In this document: piece after piece, positions 1 to 5,129 of the stretch
Position numbering within the stretch: the stretch's first letter is position 1
Layout of the letters: every line of letters starts with the position of its first letter
NCBI GenBank assembly: GCA_031288575.1
Contig: JAITRD010000024.1
Span: 1-7,034, forward strand
Direction: 5' to 3'
Origin: Treponema sp.
Lineage (GTDB): Bacteria; Spirochaetota; Spirochaetia; Treponematales; Breznakiellaceae
DNA: 7,034 bases
Translations under genes and position numbers: made by a program
Notes under the pieces: generated by a model
What the model saw: only the letters and a program-made list of their open reading frames with translations
The model's database searches: none
What the model was told of the DNA's origin: nothing

Positions 1-263
1 CCGGCGGCTTCCAGCTTCTTTACCGCCGTGGCGGTATAGGGGGATGTGAGCCCTTCTAGGAGCCTGGAACCGCAGCTTAGGGAATAACCCTTAACCGCAA
101 TATTATCCTTTACCCCAAAGGGAAGTCCCCTCAGGGCTTCCCCGGCCGGTTCCTCCCCCGGGGAACAGGCCGGCTCGCCGGGGGCAGCCTTAAATTCAAT
201 AAAAGAACCTATCTTTTTTTCCCATTCCTCAAAATAGGACAAAAAACCTTCGGGCAATACCAT
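1..263 (-). CDS. gatA: Asp/Glu-tRNA amidotransferase subunit A, N-terminal part (partial)
   Basis: GatA is the amidase subunit of the GatCAB complex. It releases ammonia from glutamine so that mischarged Glu-tRNA(Gln) or Asp-tRNA(Asn) can be amidated in the cytoplasm. The window holds only the first 87 residues of a family usually near 480-490; the rest lies beyond the left edge. After a divergent N-terminal helix (MVLPEGFLSYFEEWEKKIG) comes the amidase-signature segment LPFGVKDNIAVKG. Its Lys52 corresponds to the lysine of the Ser-cisSer-Lys triad; the two serines lie outside the window. The following CGSRLL and YTATAVKKLEAAG also fit the family. The ATG at 263-261 is preceded by AGAGGA at a normal distance. 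It starts 21 bases after the gatC stop, so the two genes are almost certainly cotranscribed. The match to the amidase signature makes the call firm. Whether the complex serves Gln, Asn or both cannot be told here. Confidence 0.93.
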   Translation of the reverse strand, partial: MVLPEGFLSYFEEWEKKIGSFIEFKAAPGEPACSPGEEPAGEALRGLPFGVKDNIAVKGYSLSCGSRLLEGLTSPYTATAVKKLEAA

Positions 264-284
264 AATTCCTCTTTTTAACATCCC

Positions 285-671
285 CTAAAGAACGTTGGGG
301 ACCACCACAAACCGTCCATCCCGTTCGCCCGCGTTATGAAGCATATCGGAAACTAGCCGTTCTTTGACCGCTTTGTTATCCCGCGGATCATAGGGAGGGG
401 TATTCGGTTGATTATTCAGATTATTGCCGGAATTATCCGGCCGGAAATGCTGGGAAGTAACGGTTTGGGAGGCGCCGGACAAACCGGAAACCGGGGCCGC
501 GTCCCCGGTTAAGCTTCCTTCGGGGAAAGCCGCCCTATCCTCGTCAGCCGCCTGCATGGCGGCAAAAAACCCGAGCATCTGCTCAAAGGCGGGAAAGGAC
601 GCGGCCAATTCCCCTTCATCCATATTAAGATGGGCAAGCTGGACCGTTTCCTTGAGATCTTCGATTTTCAT
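285..671 (-). CDS. gatC: Asp/Glu-tRNA amidotransferase subunit C with a central insert
   Basis: GatC is the small subunit that wraps around GatA and GatB and stabilises the amidotransferase complex. The first ~45 residues (MKIEDLKETVQLAHLNMDEG, then a second helix FPAFEQMLGFFAAMQAADED) match the two N-terminal helices of the family. The last ~20 residues (HNAGERDGRFVVVPNVL) match the usual C-terminal tail that ends in VPxVL. At 128 residues it is about 30 longer than typical GatC (roughly 95-100). The surplus lies around residues 52-97 and is rich in Gly, Ser, Asn and Pro, with an NNLNNQPN stretch, so it looks like a disordered linker. The ATG at 671-669 has no strong ribosome-binding sequence. 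The gene sits 78 bases after azlD and 21 bases before gatA. The pairing with gatA makes the identification secure despite the weak sequence conservation of this family. Confidence 0.88.
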   Translation of the reverse strand: MKIEDLKETVQLAHLNMDEGELAASFPAFEQMLGFFAAMQAADEDRAAFPEGSLTGDAAPVSGLSGASQTVTSQHFRPDNSGNNLNNQPNTPPYDPRDNKAVKERLVSDMLHNAGERDGRFVVVPNVL

Positions 672-760
672 GGTTGTATATTCTCACAGCCCCGCGAGGG
701 GTGTCAAGCATACGGTATATTTATGCGCTATTATCCCCAAGTTTCCCGATTATTGTATAA
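672..760 (-). promoter_or_regulatory. Possible gatC promoter region with small hairpin
   Basis: Reading on the minus strand, a perfect TTGACA (707-702) lies 16 bases before GAGAAT (685-680). That would start transcription almost at the gatC start codon. A second candidate -10, GATAAT (735-730), lies further upstream but has no good -35. Between them and the gene is a GC-rich hairpin, CCCC-TCGC-GGGG (701-690). Which of these is used, or whether gatC is only read through from azlCD, cannot be decided from sequence. No clear terminator follows azlD. Confidence 0.3.
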
Positions 761-1121
761 TTATTCTATTTAAGATCATGTAGAGCAGGGTACCCCCGAA
801 AATGCTGATAAGGGAATTCCCCTTCCAAAGGTGGAGCAGGGCGGTAGCAGCCGAGGCGGCCAGGACCGGGAAAGCCGCCGAAGGATCTTCCTTAATGGGG
901 AGACAAACGGCGTTAAAGGTCAGCACCGTCATGGCTACCGGGGGAACCACCCGTTCCACAAAGCTGAGAAAAGCCATGGTCCGCCCGGAAACCGGTTCCC
1001 CCCCGGCTAAAGGGCCCTTCCGGTTCCGGAAAAGGAGGAAGGGGAAGGCCCGGCAGAAAAAAATCACCGCCCCCATGACAAAGGTTAAGCCCAGGACACT
1101 GTTTATCCCTAACGGCGTCAT
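750..1121 (-). CDS. azlD: Branched-chain amino acid transport protein AzlD
   Basis: AzlD is the small membrane partner of AzlC; together they export branched-chain amino acids and analogues across the inner membrane. The 123-residue product has the expected length and about four hydrophobic segments: roughly residues 7-30, 56-74, 83-97 and 105-122. It also has the family's polar segment after the first helix, CRAFPFLLFRNRK, and the GNSLISIFGGTLLYMIL ending, where AzlD proteins have a conserved helix. The ATG overlaps the azlC stop codon (ATGA, 1121-1118), which indicates translational coupling and a shared operon. The stop is at 752-750. The azlC-azlD pairing is the strongest support, since AzlD alone is poorly conserved. 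The actual substrate is not shown by the sequence. Confidence 0.87.
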   Translation of the reverse strand: MTPLGINSVLGLTFVMGAVIFFCRAFPFLLFRNRKGPLAGGEPVSGRTMAFLSFVERVVPPVAMTVLTFNAVCLPIKEDPSAAFPVLAASAATALLHLWKGNSLISIFGGTLLYMILNRIIIQ

Positions 1122-1903
1122 TTTTCTTCTATATCCTTCTTTGCCCTTCCTTGCCGGGAGCCGTCAAAGATCTGGACCAGGAGAAGGGAGATGACCAGGG
1201 CGGAAAGGAGGGACAGCCTGAGGGGGAAGAAACAAACCGCCAGTACCGCCGCCGGGGCGGAAAAAACAAAGGGGGCCAGCCGGGGCAGCAGGGGAGGAGC
1301 GGCCGCGGGGCTCCCCTCCTCTGCCTGGGAAAAGTTCCGCCCCCCAAAGAACCGGCGGATCTGCTCAATCAAAAGGACCACAAAAAGGGCGGTCAGGGCA
1401 AAACCGATCCCCTCAAAATCAAAGGGAATCAGGGACCCCGCCACGGCGCCGATCACCGAACCGGCCACCCAGTAGGACTGATCCAGGAGGGCCACATAAA
1501 ACATAAAACCCGCCCTCCCTTCCGGCCCGGCGGGGGGATTTTTTTCCGGCAGGGAGGAAAGAAGGGCGAAGGTTTCGTCCGACAGGGCGTAGATAAGGTA
1601 GTACCGGTAAGGGCCGGCGTTTTGGAAACCCTTGAGCAGGGAAAGGCCGTAGGCCATGTGCCGGGCATTAACCACCAGTTGTACCAGGGCGGCTTCCCAG
1701 AGGGTGGTTCCCGCGGCAAAGAGCCCCACCGCGATATACTGCCCCGCCCCGGCATACATGACCACGCTCATGATCGGGGCAAGCCACCAGGGATAGCCGG
1801 CGTCAACCAGGAGGAGCCCGAAGGCGATCCCTATAGCCATATAACCCAAAAAAACCGGGACGGAATATTTCAGGGCGTCAAAAAAAAGTCCCCGGAATTT
1901 CAC
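1118..1903 (-). CDS. azlC: Branched-chain amino acid exporter subunit AzlC
   Basis: AzlC is the larger subunit of the AzlCD exporter in the inner membrane. The 261-residue product shows the family landmarks in order: a first helix at about 13-32 (VPVFLGYMAIGIAFGLLL), MYAGAGQ at 49-55, VNARHMAYGLSL at 78-89, SDETFAL at 108-114, and LDQSYWVAGS at 140-149. Hydrophobic helices follow near 150-160, 166-182, 210-227 and 230-246. A charged, Pro/Ala-rich loop at about 183-208 faces one side of the membrane. The start is a GTG (1903-1901). AGGAG at 1920-1916 is its only plausible ribosome site and is rather far upstream (12 bases), and no better in-frame start is visible. It is the first gene of a minus-strand run with azlD, gatC and gatA. 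Confidence 0.93.
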   Translation of the reverse strand: MKFRGLFFDALKYSVPVFLGYMAIGIAFGLLLVDAGYPWWLAPIMSVVMYAGAGQYIAVGLFAAGTTLWEAALVQLVVNARHMAYGLSLLKGFQNAGPYRYYLIYALSDETFALLSSLPEKNPPAGPEGRAGFMFYVALLDQSYWVAGSVIGAVAGSLIPFDFEGIGFALTALFVVLLIEQIRRFFGGRNFSQAEEGSPAAAPPLLPRLAPFVFSAPAAVLAVCFFPLRLSLLSALVISLLLVQIFDGSRQGRAKKDIEEK

Positions 1904-1945
1904 CGCGCTTGTTATCTCCTGTTTCCCCTTGATATGCCGGTTTTA

Positions 1946-1974
1946 TTTTTACCAAAACCAAAGCGCTTTGAAAA
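1946..1974 (-). promoter_or_regulatory. Candidate azlC promoter with internal palindromic operator
   Basis: On the minus strand, TTTTCA (1974-1969) and TAAAAA (1951-1946) are spaced by 17 bases and could serve as -35 and -10, each matching 4 of 6 consensus bases. Inside this span is a perfect 12-bp palindrome, CAAAGCGCTTTG (1959-1970). Its AAGCGCTT core resembles LacI/CcpA-type operators, although the flanking consensus bases do not match. A repressor bound there would block the promoter. The placement is suggestive, but the promoter itself is weak. Confidence 0.3.
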
Positions 1975-1985
1975 TAGCCCTATAT

Positions 1986-2110
1986 GGCAGACAGCCCGTT
2001 TCCCCTCCTTACATCCGAAAATCTTTTCCCCCCTCAAAGAGCCTGCCTTTACCGCCTCACCTATTAAACGGAACAATAAGGCCGGACGGGAGGGAAAAAT
2101 CCCCAGGGGG
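1986..2110 (+). repeat. Tandem intergenic repeat, copy 1 (about 125 bp)
   Basis: First of two adjacent copies. It begins GGCAGACAGCCCG and ends AATCCCCAGGGGG. Against copy 2, I count about eight substitutions and one single-base gap over 125 bases, roughly 93% identity. The unit contains CTATTAAACGGAACAATAAGG, which can form a small hairpin through CTATT/AATAAGG pairing, and a short palindrome ATCCCC-AG-GGGGAT at its end. No protein with a ribosome site can be assigned. A run open in one frame across it is best explained by GC-rich composition. Confidence 0.85.
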
Positions 2111-2114
2111 ATGC

Positions 2115-2238
2115 GGCAGATAGCCCGTTTCCCTCCTTACATCCGAAAATCTCTTCCCCCCTTAAAGAGTCTGCCTTTACGGCCTCGCCTATTAAACGGA
2201 ACAATAAGGCCGGCTGGGAGGGAAAAATCCCCAGGGGG
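2115..2238 (+). repeat. Tandem intergenic repeat, copy 2 (about 124 bp)
   Basis: Second copy, separated from the first by four bases (ATGC). In this copy the internal hairpin is better paired: CGGCCT (2180-2185) with AGGCCG (2207-2212), plus TATT (2190-2193) with AATA (2203-2206), around the loop AAACGGAAC. Copy 1 has one mismatch in the outer stem. The last ~29 bases of this copy also form the left arm of a long inverted repeat that closes at 2343. Confidence 0.85.
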
Positions 2239-2343
2239 GACACTTGACCGAAGCTTTGCGCCATCCAACCCTCAAGGACAACGACAAAACCTCCTCGCGC
2301 AAAGCAAGCGTGGCCCCCCTGGGGGTTTTTCCCTCCCAGCCGG
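2210..2343 (+). repeat. Long inverted repeat, 30-bp arms, nested inner stem; terminator-like on the plus strand
   Basis: The left arm 2210-2239 (starting CCGGCTGGGAGGG) and right arm 2314-2343 (ending TTTTTCCCTCCCAGCCGG) are reverse complements with one difference in 30. In plus-strand RNA that difference would be a G-U pair; in minus-strand RNA it would be an A-C mismatch. A second perfect 9-bp stem lies inside: GCTTTGCGC (2253-2261) with GCGCAAAGC (2297-2305). The right arm is followed by ATATTTTTG, so a plus-strand transcript would end in a very long hairpin plus a T-run, like an intrinsic terminator. It could end a small RNA, attenuate the downstream gene, or be a remnant of a mobile palindromic element. 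Confidence 0.8.
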
Positions 2344-2458
2344 ATATTTTTGTTACGATTCAATACTTAGCGATAAAAGTAAACGCAGGAGCCCTAGAAT
2401 GTTGATTTTTTGCCATGATAGGGTTACTTTGAAAAAACAAAGCGGAGGAAATAGCTAT
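2344..2458 (+). promoter_or_regulatory. AT-richer leader before the AMMECR1 gene, with ribosome site and small hairpin
   Basis: This stretch is clearly richer in A and T than its surroundings and probably contains the plus-strand promoter, but no hexamer pair matches well. TTGTTA near 2349 with TAAAAG about 18 bases later is the best I see (4 of 6 each). At its end the hairpin CTTTG-AAAAAA-CAAAG (2427-2442) stands directly before a strong ribosome-binding sequence, GGAGG (2444-2448). That site lies 10 bases before the ATG at 2459, not before the AMMECR1 start at 2512. Confidence 0.35.
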
Positions 2459-2518
2459 ATGAAAAAAGGTTTAGGAAGGGAAATGCCGGGCACATTCCTT
2501 CCGGCGCCGTCATGGTAG
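2459..2518 (+). CDS. Possible 19-residue leader peptide upstream of the AMMECR1 gene
   Basis: The ATG at 2459 follows the only good ribosome-binding sequence in this region (GGAGG at 2444-2448). It opens a short frame, MKKGLGREMPGTFLPAPSW, ending in TAG at 2516-2518. That stop overlaps the AMMECR1 start (ATGGTAG, 2512-2518), the usual arrangement for translational coupling, and the AMMECR1 ATG has no ribosome site of its own. The peptide resembles nothing I recognise. The alternative is that 2459 is, or once was, the true AMMECR1 start: the frames differ, but one extra A in the A-run after the ATG (2462-2467) would join them. It may therefore be a leader ORF, a slippage site, or a sequencing or mutational frameshift in an unimportant N-terminus. 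Confidence 0.35.
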   Translation: MKKGLGREMPGTFLPAPSW

Positions 2519-3096
2519 CGGGCTTTACCCTTACCCCGGAAGAAGAGGCGGCTCTTCTTGCGGATGCCCGGGAGAGCATTGCCGCTACGTTAGAAAACCG
2601 GCTGCCCTCCTACCAGCGGAACGGGGAACTGAAACAGGCGGTCAGGGAGGGGCGGTCTGTCCTGGATAAACCCCGCGGGGCCTTTGTTACCATCCATGCC
2701 GGCGGGGATCTCCGGGGGTGTATCGGCAGGATGGGCGCCTCGGATGCCCTGGAAAAAACGGTCCGCGCCATGGCGATCGAAGCGGCCTTCGGGGATCCCC
2801 GGTTTCCGCCCCTTAGCCGGGAAGAATTCTCCCGCTGCCGTTTGGAAATATCCGTCCTCTCCCCCCTGAAACCCTGCGACGATCCCCGGTCCGTAAGGCT
2901 GGGGGTTCACGGCCTCTACCTCATCCACCGGGGCCGGTCCGGGGTGCTTCTCCCCCAGGTAGCGGTCGAACAAGGCTGGGACCTGGATGCCTACCTGGAT
3001 TATATCTGCCTCAAGGCGGGACTTCCCCCCGGTTCTTACCAAGAGCCGGGAGCCCGTTTGTATACTTTTACGGCGATTGTATTCGGGGAAGAATAG
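2512..3096 (+). CDS. amrA: AMMECR1-domain protein (AmmeMemoRadiSam system protein A)
   Basis: This is a 194-residue single-domain member of the AMMECR1 family, the usual bacterial length. The conserved landmarks appear in order: an N-terminal helix LTPEEEAALLADARESI (7-23), KPRGAFVTIH (53-62), the signature LRGCIG with Cys70 (67-72), AIEAAFGDPRFPPLS (88-102), LEISVLSP (111-118), GVLLPQVAVEQGW (144-156), and CLKAGLPP (166-173) near the end. The biochemical function of the family is not established. In many bacteria and archaea it is encoded beside MEMO-like and radical-SAM proteins, but neither is in this window. A cytoplasmic location is inferred from the absence of a signal peptide or membrane segment. 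The ATG at 2512 fits the family N-terminus but lacks a ribosome site and overlaps the stop of a short upstream ORF. murE follows 55 bases later on the same strand. Confidence 0.92.
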   Translation: MVAGFTLTPEEEAALLADARESIAATLENRLPSYQRNGELKQAVREGRSVLDKPRGAFVTIHAGGDLRGCIGRMGASDALEKTVRAMAIEAAFGDPRFPPLSREEFSRCRLEISVLSPLKPCDDPRSVRLGVHGLYLIHRGRSGVLLPQVAVEQGWDLDAYLDYICLKAGLPPGSYQEPGARLYTFTAIVFGEE

Positions 3097-3151
3097 GACA
3101 GGCTCTAAAATCCCCCTTTTACCGGAAGATAATCCAGAGTAGTATCAAAGC

Positions 3152-4834
3152 ATGGAACGTTTTTTATTCGACTTTTTTACTCCCGGTATTGCCAAAAAAG
3201 CGGGCTTTATTGAAAAAATCTTTAACGGAAAAAGGGTGTCCGGGGAAGAGATGTCCCTTGAAGAAGGGGCTCCTCCGGCGGCGGCTTCCCAGGAAAACCC
3301 CCTGGTCACGGGGCTGGAATACGATTCCCGTAGGGTTATGCCGGGGGACCTCTATTTTGCCCTGCCGGGGCAGCATACGGACGGCCATGTTTTTATCCCC
3401 AAGGCAATCCGGGGAGGAGCCCTGGTGATTGTCCATCAAAGGGAACTTTCCCAATATCAGGACGGGGTGGTATATATCCGGGTAAGGGATTCCCGTTTTG
3501 CCATGTCGCCGGTATCCCATGGATTTTACGATTTTCCCTCGTCCCGCCTGGCCCTGATTGGGGTTACCGGAACGGAAGGGAAAAGCACCACCGTCTACCT
3601 GATTTATCAGCTCCTCTGCCTGGCGGGTAAAAAGGCGGGCTTTATCTCCACGGTACAGCACGGCGACGGCCTTATGGAATATGCAAACCCGGAACACCAA
3701 ACCACCCCGGAGGCAACGGTTATTCATAAACTGCTTTGGGATATGCAGGACAACGGCGCGGGATACGCGGTGGTGGAGGCCAGCTCCCACGGCCTGTCAA
3801 GCCGGACCAACCGCCTCGGGGATGTCATCTTTGACGTGGGGGTTATGACCAATGTGACCCATGAGCATCTGGAATTCCACGGAAGCTGGAAACAATACCG
3901 GGACGATAAGGCCAATCTTTTCCGTTCCCTGGACCGGGATCAGATGGGGCATATCAAGGTGCTCAAAAAGAAGGACGGCGCCGGCGGAAATTCGGCAAAA
4001 CCCGCGGCGGTTCCCTCCTTCGGGGTGGTGAACGCCGACGATCCCAGCGCGGCCTATTTCGCCGCCGTTACCAAGCATAAAACCTATACGTACAGTACCC
4101 GGGGAGCCGACGCGGACCTTTCCCTCCGCAGCATTTCCAGCGGGCTGCTGGGAAACTGGTACGAAGTCCTGATCCGGGAAACCGGGGAACAGGCGGATAT
4201 CCGGGATCAGCTCCCCGGGGCCTTTAACGCGGGAAATGTCTTAGCCAGCCTTCTTACCGTCTCGGTGCTCCTCTCAATCCCGGTGAAAAAACTCATTCCC
4301 CTGGTGACATGGCTCAAGCCCGTCCGGGGCCGGATGACGGCGATCCGGCAGGGGCAGCCCTTTGATGTTTTAGTGGATTATGCCCATACCCCCTCATCCT
4401 TTGAAACGATTTTTCCGCCCCTCCGGGAAAGGGCGGACCAGGGCGGGGGCCGGATCATCAGCCTTTTCGGTTCCGCCGGGGAGCGGGACACCAAAAAACG
4501 GAGCGAGCAGGGCCGGATCGCCGGGGAATGGTCGGATCTGGTTATCCTCACCGATGAAGATCCCCGGGGGGAAAAACCCGAGGATATCCTGGAAGAAATA
4601 GCCCGGGGCTGTCCCGGGAAAAAGAGGGAGGAGGAGCTTTTTTTGATCCCCGACCGGCCTGACGCCATTAGAAAGGCCTTTTCCCTGGCCCGGCCGGGGG
4701 ATCTGGTCCTGCTCCTGGGAAAGGGCCATGAAAATTCGATCATCTATGCGTTCCGGACAAAACCCTATGACGAGATCCGGGAGGCGGAAAAAGCCCTGGC
4801 GGAAATGGGTTACGGGGAAGGCCCCGCAAAATGA
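3152..4834 (+). CDS. murE: UDP-N-acetylmuramyl-tripeptide synthetase MurE
   Basis: MurE is the cytoplasmic ATP-dependent ligase that adds the third residue to UDP-MurNAc-L-Ala-D-Glu in peptidoglycan synthesis. In the 560-residue product I see the N-terminal UDP-binding signature YDSRRVMPGDLYFALPG (57-73), the ATP loop GVTGTEGKSTT (137-147, Lys144), HQTTPE (182-187), EASSHGL (209-215), NVTHEHLEFHGSW (234-246), and DDKANLF with Lys253 at the position of the carbamylated lysine. The C-terminal Mur domain has VRGRM (391-395), DYAHTP (409-414), LFGSAGERDTKKR (438-450), TDEDPRGEKP (467-476) and GKGHE (523-527). The acceptor motif reads EDPR where diaminopimelate-adding enzymes have DNPR, so the substrate is probably another diamino acid, perhaps ornithine. 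It is longer than the usual ~490 residues, partly from a loop around 262-287. The start at 3152 has a weak ribosome site. Met34 (3251) is an alternative, but residues 19-32 align with the normal N-terminus. Confidence 0.95.
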   Translation: MERFLFDFFTPGIAKKAGFIEKIFNGKRVSGEEMSLEEGAPPAAASQENPLVTGLEYDSRRVMPGDLYFALPGQHTDGHVFIPKAIRGGALVIVHQRELSQYQDGVVYIRVRDSRFAMSPVSHGFYDFPSSRLALIGVTGTEGKSTTVYLIYQLLCLAGKKAGFISTVQHGDGLMEYANPEHQTTPEATVIHKLLWDMQDNGAGYAVVEASSHGLSSRTNRLGDVIFDVGVMTNVTHEHLEFHGSWKQYRDDKANLFRSLDRDQMGHIKVLKKKDGAGGNSAKPAAVPSFGVVNADDPSAAYFAAVTKHKTYTYSTRGADADLSLRSISSGLLGNWYEVLIRETGEQADIRDQLPGAFNAGNVLASLLTVSVLLSIPVKKLIPLVTWLKPVRGRMTAIRQGQPFDVLVDYAHTPSSFETIFPPLRERADQGGGRIISLFGSAGERDTKKRSEQGRIAGEWSDLVILTDEDPRGEKPEDILEEIARGCPGKKREEELFLIPDRPDAIRKAFSLARPGDLVLLLGKGHENSIIYAFRTKPYDEIREAEKALAEMGYGEGPAK

Positions 4835-4850
4835 GCCCCTTGCATACGCC

Positions 4851-5045
4851 TAAATTTGACCCGCAAAATTCTGTGTAATTCCCGCAGGGGAGGTGAAAAT
4901 GCCGGGAAAAATGCTTGTAGAGCCCGCCTCCGCTATCTTCAATATGCTTCGGCGGGGAATTCCGTGGACCTGCTTGCAGGTCCCTGTTTTTCCCGGCCTT
5001 TCCCCCTCCCCTGCGGGTTTGCCCAGGCAAAGCAGGTCAAATTTA
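4851..5045. repeat. 195-bp palindromic element with 11-bp terminal inverted repeats
   Basis: The ends TAAATTTGACC (4851-4861) and GGTCAAATTTA (5035-5045) are perfect inverted repeats, flanked on both sides by GCC (4848-4850 and 5046-5048), which could be a 3-bp target duplication. Inside is a second, interrupted stem. CCCGCAGGGGAGG (4881-4893) pairs with 5005-5017, and GCCGGGAAAAA (4901-4911) pairs with 4987-4997. The 7-base spacers on the two sides are equal in length and partly complementary. Within that stem lie two hairpins: CCCGCC/GGCGGG (4923-4928 with 4951-4956) and GGACCTG-CTTG-CAGGTCC (4966-4983). A further hairpin, TTTGC-CCAG-GCAAA (5019-5030 region), sits on the right side. An open frame across the region has no ribosome site or recognisable product. 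The shape fits a MITE-like element or a branched structured RNA. Confidence 0.75.
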
Positions 5046-5047
5046 GC

Positions 5048-5129
5048 CTGAAAGGGGATAACGGTACTCGGATAATAAATTTCCCGCCTGAATTGTGGGT
5101 CAAGTTTAAGTCCTTAGGATAGGGTATAG
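5048..5129 (+). promoter_or_regulatory. Possible promoter and leader of the binding-protein gene
   Basis: GATAAT (5071-5076) is a good -10 match. CTGAAA (5048-5053), 17 bases upstream, is a 4-of-6 match to -35. A weaker alternative is TTGTGG (5093-5098) with TAGGAT (5115-5120), which would start transcription almost at the ATG. AGGATAGGG (5116-5124) is the likely ribosome site. It lies partly in a small inverted repeat, TCCT-T-AGGA (5111-5119). GGTCAAGTTTA (5098-5108) is a 10-of-11 copy of the end of the neighbouring palindromic element. Confidence 0.3.

Noticed and set aside
424..783. Plus-strand open frame opposite gatC
   Set aside because: Antisense shadow of gatC; no family resemblance and no ribosome site.
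1986..2343. CRISPR array
   Set aside because: There are only two repeat units, each about 125 bases long, directly adjacent with a 4-base gap. No short repeats with regular spacers and no cas genes are present.
2064..2363. Minus-strand open frame of 99 codons across the inverted repeat and tandem repeats
   Set aside because: There is no ribosome-binding sequence before its ATG, the product is compositionally odd, and it is made mostly of the repeat sequence. It may be annotated as hypothetical in some genomes, but the repeat structure explains the region better.
1151..2518. Plus-strand open frame of 455 codons antisense to azlC and through the tandem repeats
   Set aside because: It is rich in Gly, Lys, Arg, Gln and Pro, has no recognisable domain, and lies opposite a well-supported membrane protein gene. 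Its end merely coincides with the frame of the short leader ORF. High GC content explains the lack of stops.
3251..3253. ATG at codon 34 of murE as the true start
   Set aside because: It would give a more standard distance to the DSRR motif, but residues 19-32 (FIEKIFNGKRVSGE) look like the normal MurE N-terminal segment and no good ribosome site precedes this ATG. Kept only as an alternative.
4856..5122. Plus-strand open frame of 88 codons between murE and the binding-protein gene
   Set aside because: It lies almost entirely within the 195-bp palindromic element, has no ribosome site, and its product resembles nothing. The opposite-strand frames in the same region have the same problems.
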